Origin: Citrus sinensis
Taxonomy: Eukaryota > Streptophyta > Magnoliopsida > Sapindales > Rutaceae
Length of the DNA stretch: 64,000 bases
Direction: 5' to 3'
NCBI RefSeq assembly: GCF_022201045.2
Contig: NC_068564.1
Coordinates: forward strand, 30,843,001-30,907,000
The notes under the pieces are model-generated. The model was given only the letters and a program-made list of their open reading frames with translations, had not been told where the DNA came from and did not search any database. Positions 47,422 through 61,482 of the stretch are shown in pieces. The translations under genes and the position numbers were made by a program. The number at the start of each line of letters is the position of its first letter. Position 1 is the stretch's first letter.

Positions 47422-48094
47422 TTTTTCAGTGCTGTGGAACTCTAAGCTTTGCGGAAACCTGCTTGAGCGAGAGAGGGCATTGCTGAAGCTTTAATTTTAT
47501 TTTGGCTTCCTACACAATAGAAACCAATGTGCAGGATGATGCATGGAATATTTATTTTCCTGCTTGTATCCAGAATTTTAAAGGTTCTCAAATAAGGGGC
47601 ATACAGTTTTTTGTTCCCCTGTCAAAATTATATCGTTTTACGATTATTGCTTATCCATACCAAGAAAAGTATAGTTGATTTACTACGAATTACAATAACT
47701 GCCGGGAAAGGAAGATGGCCTGGAGAAGATCAGGCAAGCTCTTCCATTTAGTCCATTTCTGTGAAACGGCACTAATGTATCTAATTGCAACACACAGAAA
47801 AAATGTGAAACTATACAAAATGTTTGTAACCTATATTCTAAATTTACAACTTGGAATAATTCTAATATCTCTCTCTCTCGTCTTTTTTTTTTTTTTTTTA
47901 ATACTTACAGAAACATACTTCAAGATAATCCAGCGCGGTTAAAGGGTACTTAGAGGTGACACTGACTCAATTATTACTTTAAGCAGTAATACTTGCGTGA
48001 CAGTTGAGAATTGAGATTCACAAAAACAGAACCCAAAAGAAAATAATTTTTAAAACTTTACAATAAATCTGGATATCAAATAGCTGCCTATTAC
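47422..48094. other. 3' flanks of two convergent genes
   Basis: The SPOC gene (plus) and BSD gene (minus) end 673 bp apart. The interval holds their 3' UTRs and a poly-T tract (47883-47899). No gene. Confidence 0.6.
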
Positions 48095-51005
48095 CTAATC
48101 AAAATCATCAACGGCAAGCCAGTCGCTTGATTCACCTTCTGAATCTTTATCCCGAGAAGTTGTTGACCGGCAAGCCCTCTCTAGGTCACCACGATGCATA
48201 GAACTCTCATGGAGCTGAACCCAATCACTTGATCCGCTTGGTGAAATAGCTTTAGTGCCCTCCGCTGACCTCCTGGCTGATAATCTACCGGGACGATCAT
48301 TGCTCTCATCCTCCAAATCACTGAATGAGACATCCTCTTCATGATGAATTTCTTTTCGTGTACTCACAGAAAAACCTGTATCTGTGTCATCCTCTTCCAA
48401 CCATTGCTCAGTATTCTCTTCATCTTCAATTTCCAAATCTTTTGTTGCATTAACAATCTTAGTAACATCCTTTTCCCTGGATCCAATATTTTCTTCTTGT
48501 GTCCCACCGATTTCACTGCTCTTTTGTGATGCATCAGAAGTGTTATTCCCCACTTGTACATTCCTCGTGGTTTGCAGCTTCTGGAGAAGCGTATTTCTTG
48601 TTGCAATAATCTGCAAAGAAATAAGACTGATTAAGAATGATATTTTTTTTCCACAGTGATTATTACTAGAAAGATGTAACAAACTGGACAATATGTTTCT
48701 TATACTAAATTGTACAATACCATTTGTCTTCTCATCTGGAATCCATAAAGATATGTACAGTGATGATGGTCATCGGGTGTCCATGTTTGGTAGTGGTGAT
48801 GACGGTGTTGGTGAGAGATTATACTGAAACACTAACAAAGGGTTGTAGTGTTGCAAAGGGAGCAGACTAACTGATTTTCTGTTCTTTTTTTTTTTAAAGA
48901 AAAAAATATCCTCTCTAAATTTCAGACTTTAATAACAATAGAAGCATATCAATGAATATAACTTCCACAAAAAGGTGACATGAAGAAATTTACAAAAAAA
49001 AAATATTGTAATAAACATAAGGATAGGTAGACCATCAAGACTCAATGCATCAAACAAAGTTGTTTTTGGGTTTGTATTTGGATACATTATGATTCTTCCA
49101 TATTGTAATTCCAGGTGGAATTTCACAACTTCTGCTGCGAGTGGTCTCATTAATAAAAGAGATTCATATCTTAGAAAAGGGAGAGGAAAAGTGCCTAATG
49201 GTCATACAAACATGAGTGGCCCCACAATGACTGCTTCTAGGCTTTACATGCAAATAAAATTTAGAAAAGAAAAGGCGAGATAACATATGAATGGAAGTTC
49301 TTGCCTTTGGAGTTGAAAGAAGCTCAAAATCTTCTTCATTTAGTCTTGGGAGCAATAATATGAAATAGATCATCCAAAATCGGTTGTCTCCCAAGTGAGG
49401 ACGAAGGCTGATTCTAAGATCTGTGAAACTTGGAACCAACCGTTCAACAGAAAAAGCGTGTTCTCTCTGAGCATCAGACATTTCAAAATCTGCAAAATGA
49501 CAAGCCAAAATTCAAAACCAATTAAAGCAGTCGTATTAGCCATCCATCTCCATTTGATTCAAAGGATGTGAAAAAATTTGAGAAGAAGTAAATAAGGCCT
49601 ACAAAGTTAATACACAGTAATCTTCTATATCAAACAGAATCTAACTTTTGCAAATCAGCAATTGTACTCTCACCCTAACCATGACATTCTCCATTCGAGT
49701 CCCAAACTTAATCCAATACAAATTTGAGAAATCAAGCAGTAGAAATCAATTCTTAGAAATTCAGCAATCAGCCAAACCTTTTATATCTATAATCTCATTC
49801 CTAGAAACTAGCTGCCACTAAAGCACTCATCCACCAATCTAAAAATATAAGCCAGACAACAAACTCTGCAGCGTATGATTCAAAGGTTCAGCTAAGGCAA
49901 AGAAGAAATAGCAGGTAACAACATGCATTAGGAGGAATGCTTTTGAGAATCTCAAAATAAAGCACAAAAACTCACAATGAGAATTTCACAATAAGAAGAG
50001 ATAGCATAAAATTTAAAAAAGAAAATTCAACAAAATCACCACATCTTAGCTTCTGCATTTGCACAAATGTCAAAAAAAGGAAAAAAAAAAATTCAAACTA
50101 AAGAGTCTCTCACCCAAGACACCATTCTTCGCGACTTCCACTTGCCCATCAAACAAACAGAAGCTATGCCTAAGCCAGACAGCACTGTACCTCGACAACA
50201 ACTATTGCATGCTGATAAATACCTCGGGCAAAATCCAAACTTTCAACTCTGATGATATAACCAAATACTCCCAAATTTTGCAGGATATAATCACACTTGT
50301 CATTGGTAGATAACCCCATGAAAACTCATCTTGACAAATGCCAAATTTCCAGTATACTTGCATTTTTATCCAAACACGGGCAACACGTGTTCGTATTTTT
50401 AGTGTATCATATACAAAATTTAAGGCATGCATATAAATTTACAAGATACATGCTACATTTTTATGCTGAACTTATTTAAAAATTGGCAAGAAATAAGTAA
50501 CGAAATCATAATTAAAAACGTAAGCAAGTAAGCAAATTATGATTTTACCATCATCTAATGATAAAGGGAAATCAGTCCAACACTCAGAACGGAGAGAAAT
50601 TTCCTTAACAAACTCAACAACCTCCCCCGTTATCCCCGCAACTCCATCAAATTCTTCACCGTAATCATCCTGATTTCGAAACTGCAACAGGTTAGAAGCG
50701 AGTTTCGAGAATCCAGCAACCGCTTTGTTACCAGACAGCAGCGAGAGTCCACTCTTGAAACTGCCTCCGATTTCCACGAGATCGTCGCGGATACCCTGCA
50801 GCGTCGGGGAATCGGACGACCGCGATTGCGACTGACTTTCGGTGATTGGCGGTGGTGCCAAGAAGGCGGCGACTCCGCGTAATTGACGGCCGATATTTTC
50901 GCCGAGAACCGAGAGCTCCTCCTTTACGCCGCCGTTTCGATTCGTCGGACTGCTTTGCGGCGAATCAGAGCCGTCGGATTGAAGCGATTTGAAGAGCCAA
51001 GACAT
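48095..51005 (-). CDS. BSD-domain-containing protein
   Basis: Three exons on the minus strand: 51005-50549, 49489-49305 and 48610-48095, for 385 residues. Intron 1 is GT-AG. Intron 2 uses a GC donor (CCAAAG/GCAAGA) with a normal TTTGCAG acceptor, and the joined sequence LLSTPKIIATRN fits family members. The N-terminus MSWLFKSL and region 25-110 (ENIGRQLRGVAAFLAPPP) are typical of plant BSD proteins. The BSD domain covers about 170-225: FTDLRISLRPHLGDNRFW with the hallmark F190-W191 pair. The tail is acidic and ends SSDWLAVDDFD. BSD domains occur in TFIIH p62, synapse-associated proteins and DOS2-like proteins. The plant clade is poorly characterised; a transcription or trafficking adaptor role is only inferred. 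Confidence 0.88.
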
Positions 51006-52607
51006 CGCTTTCTTCGTCTTGCTTTATCGATTTGGAGTGCTATTCTGGAATTTAAGGGAAACGGTTAAACTAAACAAAATGTACTTTTTCTGGTTCAAGC
51101 TGTCGGTTCTTTTTATCAGAATACTTTACAAAATTTTAAAAAAAAAATTATAAAATTGTTTGTTTGCTCTCTGTTTTCTTTATAGAACTACTGAACTAGA
51201 ATAGAAGAAGCTATTGTTTAGTTTTGACAGTGAATCTGATCTTGCCACGTCAGCCATTCTCCAAAAGCGGCAGGTACTTCGCTGATTATCATTGTTACGT
51301 TGTAAATGTTCCTCCAGCCCCTTGAGTCCTTGACTGTCAGGAGGACTTCAACTTTTTTTTTTTTTTGGGTTTGACTTTTGCTTCAAAAGAAATTATATAA
51401 TTCGTTCGTAAATTTGTTTATTAAAGCAGCTCTGACTTAATTCTAGGTTAAATTTGTTTTTTTTTTTCATTTTTTTTTTGGGACTTTAGGTCTTCTTTTA
51501 TCTCATCACGATAGTCATTTTTGTTTTGTAAATGAATGGCTAAACCGCCCACCATCTTATATTCTTATATATGCATTACCCACTAAAGTTAATGTACTAT
51601 CTTTATCTAAATATATCTGAAAAGAGTGAAATCTAGTTGTGTATTAGGGGAAACCTTAATAACCCCGGCATTTCAATGGTCAAATATTCACACTGTTCGA
51701 GTTCGACGGTTAATTCTATCTTTTGGGGTATCGCCGCACCGTTTCAATTACTCAAAGTGGTCAACGATTTGGCAACACTAGTCTCTCTTCAAGGCGGCTG
51801 TTACTGTGAATTGGGGTTGGGCTGTCATGTTTGTTAAGGACATGTGACCAGACGAAGTTGATACCCAATGAATCCACCATCCCACCTAATCTTTTTGACC
51901 TCAACAGAAATTTTGACTCAAAATTTTATGTTACAATTTATAAGTTAAGTACTGTATTTTAATTTCTCTAGTCACAGACGCATGATTAAATTGCTCATAT
52001 TCATGACAGAAATTGTGTTGTTGCCACTGTTGTATCATAACCAAACCCCACAAAATTTAGAAATAGAAACTTCATTGGCTAAAGGCAACAATTAACAATA
52101 ATGGGAAAAAAAAAATTAAACAAACACAAGTGACGAGAGAGTACAAAAATACCAAATATTTAACATGAAACCGCAGAATATCCAAGATCAACCAATCTCA
52201 AACGTAATGTCTCATTGATATGAATGTGGTACATCACAAAGATTACAGCTCTTTTTTTATCATCTACAAGAAAATCTTACCAGAGCTGTCCAAGGAAAAA
52301 ATAATAATAATAATAAACAAGAATAAGATTCCTGCCCGAGCATCAACAACTTCAAACAGGTAAAAAAATATTAGGCAGTTTAGAAAACTATTATTATCCA
52401 CTTGTCAAGATAAATAATCAACAATCAAGAAACCTCCCTTTCACTAATTATTTAAGAAAGAATCTCATTCTAGCTAACACTGCACAACATATGGTACACG
52501 ACGATCTATTCTTGAAACATTCCCGCATTTTGAAATCCTCAACCAACTATTCCCCACTTTTCACCTCCATGTTTACTGATGTCGAAAATATCCTTTGTGC
52601 AAATCAT
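51006..52607. other. BSD gene promoter and 3' flank of the ANTH gene
   Basis: No coding similarity. 51006-51300 probably includes the BSD promoter. Poly-T runs lie at 51350-51370 and 51455-51480. The right end is the 3' UTR of the minus-strand ANTH gene. Confidence 0.55.
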
Positions 52608-55600
52608 CTACATAAGACCTGTATACGGGTTGTAGGCTTGAACCGGCATACCTGAACCATAAGGGTGGACATTGGCTGCATATGGGTTTGCAAAAGGATT
52701 TGAAGTCTGTTGTGGGGCCATCATCATCATCTGCTGCTGTTGTTGCTGCTGCAACATAAAAGCATGCTGCTGATTTGCCATGGCTGCCATCTGCACTGAA
52801 TGTGGAGCAGAAACCATGCCTGAGGCATAAAAGGGATCATGTCCATTTGGTTGCATCGTTGGACCAGCGATTGGTTGTGGCCCCCAAGTACTGTAGCTCG
52901 CATTCTGGCTGTTTCTTCTTAATGCATCATCGTACAGGCTGTCCAATGTAAGCTTGTCCAGCCCTCCCGCCTTTTAGATGAATACAGTATGTAGAGCATC
53001 AGTAAGGCATCACTTGAAACAGGTAACATGTATGTGCTGGGTGCATAAAGGCTGAATGTTTCTGATCATAAATACTGATTTTGTAGTGTAGTGGGAGATA
53101 TGGCAACCTTGGGGCCTTAGTCAATATTTAAAAGATAAACAGAACATTAAGAATATCTAGGGAAAATGAGTACCAATTTGCTGGCAGCAGTGGCATTTTC
53201 ATTTGAGCTTGGAGCAGTAACAAGTGCCAATTCCCAGCCTGCAGTTCCATTTCCTTGAGTTGGAGCAACGGAAGTCGGTTGCTCGACTGCAACAACCACA
53301 ATGATGAAATCATAAATAATTTCCCAGTCGTAAATACAAGATAACTGAGACAACATAATACTAAGATTTCAGACTCTTTTCATTTTTCTATGACATTATA
53401 ATTTCAAGCATATTAGTGATAACTACTAAAACTTAAGGTACTATTGCTGGCCCTCACAAGTTAGCTTACGCTTTTGGGTCAAACAGTAACTGAACTAGTT
53501 ACTAGAACAGGTTTGATCAAGTTTGCTTCAGTTAGAATCCCCTCACATAAAATAAATAATATACCTGGAACGATAGCCAAAGCAAGGGCATTCTTCTCAT
53601 CTAATTCTGATGCGACAGGCAGAGGATCATCCAAGCCCTTTTGTAAAAACGAAGATTTTTTAAAAAAAAAGGTGAGAGAAAGAAAGCTGAATGGTTAAGT
53701 TCTCAGGGGAAAACAAAAAAAAATGCTATATGTAGAACTAACAAGTAATGAAGTAAAGACTATGAGGTTACCAGTAAATCAGGAGGTTCAACGACTGGTG
53801 CTTCTACTTTTACTGGTTCAGGAGGAGGTGGTGACGGCGGCTTTGCTTCCTCCACCTCTGGGGTCTTTTTGTATTCTATGGCCATCATTTCCTTGGGTGC
53901 ATCAACTTTATTGTCTACCGTCTGTGTGGTAGAATTATAATATCAATAGTTATATCACAAAAATTTACAAGTGATTAAAAGCAACTTCAAAAGTCACCTA
54001 ATTGTCTGATATACATAAACGAATGCACGATTATCCATATCCATATTAAGAAAACAGATGAAAAAAAGACGCTTTGCATGTAACCTAATGACATAAGCAA
54101 CAATATTAGTCTACAAGATTTAACAATTATCACTACGGATGCCTTAATACGAGCCTGCTGATAATGCTTGTGTTTTGTCATGTGCATGGAGACACACATA
54201 CAGACACAGACATGAAGACATAAATACATAGATGCATACACATTCACAAATACATTAAATCCGTTGTCATTCAAAATAAAACCAGATTAATGAATGGCAT
54301 TAGTGTACCTGATCTTTGCGAAATGTTGAACCCCGCGGAGCTTCTTTCACATACTCTTCCATGGCTTGTAGAAATGATGCTGGGGGCTTCAGTATTAATA
54401 CAAAAGTTAATCAGTCAGTAGTATAAGACAACAGTAATGAGATAGAAAGCAAGAAAAATTAGTTTTGGAAGGCACCACAAGTACAGAACTCAAACCTGCT
54501 CAATCTTTATAAACCTTTCTCCACGTCCAATATCAAGACTTTTACATACTTCATAAAATTCAGATAGTCTCTCAGCCTGAAAAAACGGACAATAAGAATA
54601 AAACCTACTATGAAGGGATCATTGTCACAACAAGAATATTGCAAAAGGCAATACCTGCTGCCCAGCCCTCCTATATATATCCAGTGCCTTTAAAGCATCA
54701 TGGCGTTGCATCTCAAAGAACTGTCATAGTTAAGGTTAGCAAACTTTTCTCAGCCAAGCTCATTGAAGGAAATATAGACAGTTGCTTACCTTGTCAACCA
54801 AATTTACTGTACCATCACTTATTGCTTGATATATTTTAGTGCTTTCAGAAGCAACCTATTTACATCAAAGAAGACATGTTAGAAACAATACAACAGAATT
54901 TTCAAATCACATGGAGAAATCACATGTTTGATTAACAGTTCACATACCAATGAAAGGGCCAACTGAATCACAAAATTATGAACTGCTGCCCCTTGCGGCT
55001 GTAGAAATATCACAAATATAGTCCATTAAAAGCAAAGTTAAACATAACAAATGTGTAAAAGTGTGGTATGGATTGATGTGCAATCAAAGCCATCATTTGC
55101 AAGTAACAAGCTTACATCATTATGTGTGAAACAAGTGCATTGATGCTTAATTGACAGCATCCAAAGAATTACCTGACAGCCAAGGACACGGAAAAGAAGC
55201 AGTTGCAAAGCTGGTAAATGCTCAAGCAATTCGGCAGTGTCCAAATCTTTGGTTCTCTGCATCAAAGCTTGTATGTGTTAGGAACTTTTCTCATTTTGCC
55301 CTTTATTGTTTTCCATTTGGCTTAAATAGAATCTACAACAACAACATGTTTCTAACAACACCACAGCTTTTAGAAAAACATATTGAAAAGTTTATGAAAG
55401 GAAGATGAGATGACGTCCTTTTGCAAATAAAAAAGAGAATGCTGGGGGAGGGAAAGGGGAATAGATTGTACAACTGCAAGTTCCAATTATTCATCGAGTT
55501 AATGGGTCAAAAAACTACAAACTTATCCAATCTAGTTCCAAAGCATAAGAGGGATAGTAGTAACTGTAGCATCTGTTTACTGAAAACTTATTATCTAAAA

Positions 55601-56937
55601 AAATCTTCTCTTTTAATTCAAATAATGTCTAACATAATTTTCTCTTTTAATTCAAATAATATCTAACATAATTTCCTGTCTGTTTGAATTTAAGCAGTTC
55701 TTTTTAATTCCTCTTCTTTTAAATGCATCAAAGCCTAACCCATTAAAACAGATTGAATTAACTGAATGGTTAGATGTCATAGTGAAATGGAATGTAGCAA
55801 TTAATTCTTCCACAGATATAAATAATAACGATACAGATCAAGTTGAAAAAATCGAAATTAAATGATCACTAAAGATAAAAATTTCTTACAGGACGATCTG
55901 TCTCAATGTCATACTTCAACACACGGAAACATTCCAGCCTCTCCTCCAAAAATAAGGCATAAGAGCGCACCCAGGCAGAATAATCCCATGCTAACCATAG
56001 TATACAAGAAAATATTTCATAAACAACGGGCTTAAGCTTTTGAGAAAACTAATAATTCACAGTGGACAATATAATATACCATTAGGGCTCGAATCATCTT
56101 TAAAATGAGCCATGTTAAGCATATGGCTCCTGCTTCGGCCGTAATTAATGACTTCTTCATGAAATGTGGGGTCCACTTCCCTCAAGGCACGATGAATAAC
56201 GATTAAGGTTTTCAACGCAACCTATAAAGCCAAACAACACAAGAACTGATGTTCTCCAAATTGAAATATCCATGTAGTCCCACATCAAGGTACTATGCAG
56301 TTAGATTATGCTACTTGAAATGTCTAAAATCTTTAAGTAATTAAAGCAAATATGTCTCACTGCTGTTGCTTAAATTCTCAACACATTTTATTCATCCCAT
56401 TTACTTCAGTATTCAAATCATAGAATGTTCTTGCATGATTTACGTACCGCCCAATTATGTGTCTTCGATAATCGTTTTGCAAGTGCATGGATGCAGTATG
56501 CAACATCAGCGCGAGGTCTTGTAGCTGAAATAGAGGCAAAAACAGCTGCAAATATACATAAAGCAAATGAGAAGAGAGAATGTTTCTTTGTCAGGAAGAT
56601 CAGAAAGACGTAAAAGCATGAAAGTATGAAACCAAACAAACACAAGCCGCAAACAACTCTTAACGGACAGAACAAACCTCTGATGTGTTTTTCCTTTGCC
56701 GGGCGCTCAACATGATTCGTAGCCTTAACTATTGCAATATCCAACTCCTACGAATTAAACACCCCATGGAAAAGATCAGATGCATCCACGATTGAACTAA
56801 CCATCAAGAAGAGCACATTTTTTATTTTTTTTAAGTACCTTGTAATCACTATTGACTTTAGCCAGTGAAACTGTGGTGGTATCCTTAAGGGCTCCAAGCG
56901 CCTTCCTGAAGCTCTTCTGCGTACCTCCGCCTGACAT
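52608..56937 (-). CDS. ANTH-domain clathrin assembly protein (AP180/CALM family)
   Basis: Fifteen exons on the minus strand, all GT-AG and in frame, encode 544 residues: 56937-56839, 56747-56678, 56545-56448, 56221-56080, 55990-55890, 55256-55173, 54998-54948, 54855-54790, 54720-54655, 54576-54496, 54386-54309, 53921-53772, 53637-53565, 53286-53174 and 52970-52608. The ANTH domain (about 20-290) contains the phosphoinositide motif K41-x9-K51-x-K53-H54 and the helical core. A Pro-rich linker ([20 protein letters not shown], about 353-372) leads to a disordered tail with DLLGLDD, DPL, HDPF and SNPF motifs for clathrin, AP-2 and EH-domain partners, plus a Gln/Met-rich run ([12 protein letters not shown]). 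Such proteins link clathrin to plasma-membrane PI(4,5)P2 and sort cargo, including R-SNAREs, during endocytosis. It resembles Arabidopsis At2g01600/At1g14910 (PICALM1 group); the exact paralogue is uncertain. Confidence 0.94.
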
Positions 56938-57600
56938 TCTCTCCACCCCTCAATCACGAAATTCTACAAGTGCCCATCAATCACCAATGTTACTCACTTT
57001 CCTCATTTACCCTTGTTAACTTATCCATAAACAAAAACAATGCAAATCCAATTCACCATCTGAAGTCAAAATTCAAACTTGTATAACTCATAAAAGTTTC
57101 ATCAAATCCATTAAAACCCTCAACTCTAAACCCATAATTTAGAGCTCATACCACATCATTTAAGATCTAATCATCACTAAGAAACCATAAAAGTCAACAA
57201 ACCGAAAAGAAAAGAAAAAAGTAACCGCCACATACTTGAGAGTTCAGAATTTAAACAAGTCTTGTACAAGCATACAAACAGAACTGAAGGGAGAGACATG
57301 AGTTAATATTGAATTGAAACGAAACTAAAAACAGCAACTTTGACTTATCATCAAAAGATCTAATAAAAAAGAGAACACAAATTTCTCCAGAATCCTATCA
57401 TAACATCAACGAAAACAACAGAAAAGCAGAAAAACAAAGACAACCAGATGACTGTCAGTGATAAGGAAGACTTCTCTGATGATCAGAGTGAGATCAGAAG
57501 GCTTACCTGGAGCTGAATTGTTGAAGGGAAAGAGAAAGGTAGCTAAGAAAAAAAAAAAAAGAATCAAAATGAGCAAATGAGTTTTCTGCCTCTGGTTGAG
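56938..57600 (-). other. 5' leader and leader intron of the ANTH gene
   Basis: On the minus strand a donor follows CAGCTCCAG (GTAAGC at about 57506). An acceptor CACTTGTAG lies at about 56964, 27 bp above the ATG. This predicts a leader intron of about 540 bp with the first untranslated exon near 57507-57590. No competing coding sequence. Confidence 0.6.
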
Positions 57601-60600
57601 TCGTCGGCGTCTTTCACTATTATTTTATATTTTTAATTTTTAAATTTTTTTTTTTTTGGGGGGGGTGTTGACAATTCTTTATTATATATTTAATACTAGT
57701 TCTGGTATCTTTCTTTTATCTCTGTCAGAAATACGGCATTTGTAAGAACTTTGTACTCTCATGTTTAAAGGGTTTTACTTCTCTACAACCATTTTACGAT
57801 TTCCCTTTTTTTTCTTTTCTTTTCTTTTCTTTTGGCTGCGTTTATCGCCGTTTTGCTTATTCACGAGAGTTTTTTTAGTAATAAAATATTTTAAGATTTT
57901 CTCCATGATAATTAAGAAAAAGATTAAAATTTTATGAATAAATAATAATATTACGGGCATTGAAAATTGAGATTTGAGTTAACGAAAGTGGAAAGCTAAA
58001 GAAAAGAATCACGTAAAATTGTAATAAAACAAGGGCGGTTGTTAGATCCAACAGAAACGAAGCTGTTAATTTGGAAAGAATTATGAGTCAAACGGTTGGT
58101 GTTGATTGGATGGAGTACGTGAAGGCCAAGCTGTTATCGGTTGTAGGGGATGATTTTTTTGTAGGTTTGGTCTAGAGTCTAGAAGCGCAGGTTGCTTTAA
58201 GACCACTCTTAATGCAAACGTTGAATTGAATTATTTGTTGTTGGTCGACCGTCCATTGTTGTCTCAACGGGAGAGGGAAGTCGCTTGGAAACGGGAAAAA
58301 TCTAACGGTGGCAGCACACCCATTTTGATTTTTATTTCTTTTGGTGTGTGTGTGATTCTGCCCTTGCTTTTGGTTCATTTTACAAAATGGCCCTCACAAT
58401 TGTTCGTTAAAATTTAACCTTCCAACTTACAGATTTGAGAGAAAAGTCCCATGAAGAAAGGAGGGGACTTTAGGAGGAGTTAGAAAATTCAATCATTGAC
58501 TTGATGTGTCCTTGATTTAACGTTTGTTTTTTTTAACATTTTTTAGAGATATATATGTTTGAAATATGACACACAAGTTTAGTCATAATATACATGTAAT
58601 TTAAAACGTTTAGTAACGAATGTATAAAAATTCTTTTATTGATATATTTGTTTATTTAAGAACACCAAAATTAAATTTCGTATTTTATTACTTGAAATCC
58701 GCGTGATGATAGAATCAATTTCTAGAAACGAATAGCATACTAGTGTCGTTTTCTAGAAACGAACAGCAGATTAGTTGTACACTAGATATTAGATACAAAC
58801 ACACAATATTAAATACATTTTTCAATTTATAAGAACGTTTGTATATATATCTTGAAGGTTTCACTAATCATTAGATTAGGCAAATCGTCGAACATCTAAG
58901 TATCATTTTCTCTACGAACTTTCTTATAAAAGAAAAATGGAAGTACAAACTAACTTCATAAAGATTTATAATTCTAGTTTATGCTTCATAAATAAACACA
59001 AAATTTAAGCTTTGTAACAAATATTCTTTATAATTTATGGTTAGCAATAAACAAGCACCATGTATAAGTAATTATCATTTTCTTATGTTGTTATTGCAAT
59101 AGTTGTATTGACTACTGCTACATTGTATATCTCATATAAGTTGGGATATAATCTTTATATCTCAATTGAATATCATTAGTATTATTCAATTTATAAGTCG
59201 TTGACTAGTTAATTATTGAAGATAATAAGCTACCATACAACTTTCTCTTTATTATGGCAAGGGTATAATATTTTTATCCAATTGAATACTTTTTTATTGC
59301 ATTAAAAATAATTTTATTTTAATTATTTACATGTCTGTGTGTATTGATCAAGATCTATTTTTAAAAAAATAAATTCGATCTATTCTAAATATAATATTCG
59401 AAAAACACCATCACAAATTTAAGAGATTTAAATAGATATTTTTATAGTAAATATCAATATCTTGATAATACAATATTTTAAAAGATAATCGTCCATTATT
59501 GGTAACCTAATCGTGCTAGTAAACTTAAAAAAAAAAATTGAGATTTACAATAAAATATTATTCCGAAATTGCCAAATTGCACAGAGCAATTAGGTTCAAC
59601 CCTTTGGTAAATTGTGTAATTAATCAGAGATCAAGGGGCATTACCAAATCTTAGTTAAATAAGTGGTTGCGCCACGAGGGATACAACTCTACCTTCCAAG
59701 GTACAACTACGATCCCAATTAAACCACGTGACACCGTCTCAATACAATTCTATTTTTTAAAAGACGATCGTACCCTCCATATTAAAATAAGAAGAAAACA
59801 AAAGAAATAAGACTGATCTGAAACCAGGGGCAAATATTGTCTTTTGGAATCTATAGTGCTTTTCCTGAGCGAGAGTCGCTCGGGCCCACATAATGATGAA
59901 TGTTTAGTGGGCCCAGCTAACAACCTGGGAACCGGCGGGCTTCTACCATATGATTTTGTATACGGAAACTGAATTTGTGATTGTGGGCTCCACCGGCATC
60001 CCTGGACTCTGCCAAAATATTAAAAATGTACGTCGATTGTCCAGTTTGATGAAGTGTTTTTTTTTTCAACATTCAAGATTTGTTTTTATTATAAATAATC
60101 AACTTTTCATTTGTTCACAAGAGTTCTAACATTTTCTTTTTCGAAAGGAACTTGCATGATATCTTAGTTATTGGATTTAGTTAATACGTTATAATAGTGG
60201 TACGGTACCACTGTTGCAACATAATTTTGCCCCAATTACTAATAAATTTCGCCCCAATTACTAATAAATTTCCTTTAATTTGACACTACTGTGGTTCAAA
60301 AATAGAAAAGATTCTAATTTCTAGGTGATGATAGGAGAAAATTTTATGTGAGTATGAAGTGTTCTTAACACAATATGATGAATTGATGATGCACATATTA
60401 TGAGTCAACCAAATTCAATGAAACGATCAACAAGAGACAAACAACCCACCATCTCCAATCTAACCTCTATCCTATTAAAGATGGTTTGACTTTGACAAAC
60501 CAATCCAATGGACCATTTTGGATCCGTGCGGTTTGTTTTACACAGCCCTATCTCCAATCCTAATCCTATTGAAAGCTGAAATTGAAATTTAAAAAAAAAA

Positions 60601-60743
60601 AATTCTTTTTCAATTACTCCACTAACTGTCAGATCATTGTGAACCAGAGTCAACTTTACCAAAGATAGAGAGGTTTTAAGTCGCAATTTAGCAATTAGAC
60701 ATAATAATTTAAAATTTAGGATCCTAATTCATGCCTAAATTCT
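57601..60743. other. Spacer, no gene
   Basis: AT-rich, with chance frames only. A 24-bp unit (GCCCCAATTACTAATAAATTTC) is present twice at about 60229-60274, and TTTCTAGAAACGAA occurs twice near 58730 and 58755. No protein similarity. Confidence 0.55.
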
Positions 60744-60891
60744 GGGTGTGGCTAAGTTATGTAACTTACAGCCAACCCATTTTGTGCAAGTATAGGCTAA
60801 AAAAGTGGGACCAACAGCTTGTAAATAGTGGCCAGTGCTTCTTAAAATGGGTGGGCTGTAAGTTACTGAATCTATAACTTAGCATGCTCCT
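60744..60891. mobile_element. 148-bp hAT-type MITE with 8-bp target duplication
   Basis: The left end GGGTGTGGCTAAGTTATGTA and the complement of the right end (AGGAGCATGCTAAGTTATAG) begin inverted arms. These continue as GTAACTTACAGCC(A/C)ACCCATTTT on both sides, about 40 bp each. TAAATTCT flanks the element on both sides (60736-60743 and 60892-60899), matching the 8-bp duplication of hAT elements. Non-coding and able to fold back. Confidence 0.75.
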
Positions 60892-61482
60892 TAAATTCTA
60901 ATCACATACACATTTGTCATCCTTTCTTGAAAAGTATCCCTCACTTGAGAGCTGAGGCCAACAGCGTGGGGGTTTTTAATTAAATACCCTTTAATAGTTT
61001 TAAAATTATTTAAATACCTCCTCCCTTTTTGGTTTTCATGGATACCCTAACAAATGTGAGCAAAGTCGGAAATACCCTTAATGAATGCATCAAATGCACT
61101 CAATGAATTATCTTCATATTTCTTTCTTCATTTTTTTCACCTAAATCTATTTTTGCTGCCGATTCTTTCAAAATCTCTTAGAATCTCTCATAACTTCTTA
61201 CACAAATACAATTATGTATTCATTTCTTTAACACCCACTCTTTCTTTAAAGGTGCATTGCTTATTAAACAACCCAATAAGGTATGTTAATGTTGTTGGGT
61301 TTTAAATTTTTTAATTTTTAGGAAAATTTAGAAATTTTCCTCACATTACAATATTTTATTTTCACCATTTTTTCTTATACGTAGAAATATATGCAATGTA
61401 GGTTGTTTAATTATTTTTTTCAGCAATATAACTTATTTATGGCGAAAATATTTCGAGTCGTGCATTCTTTTGATACCGTGTA

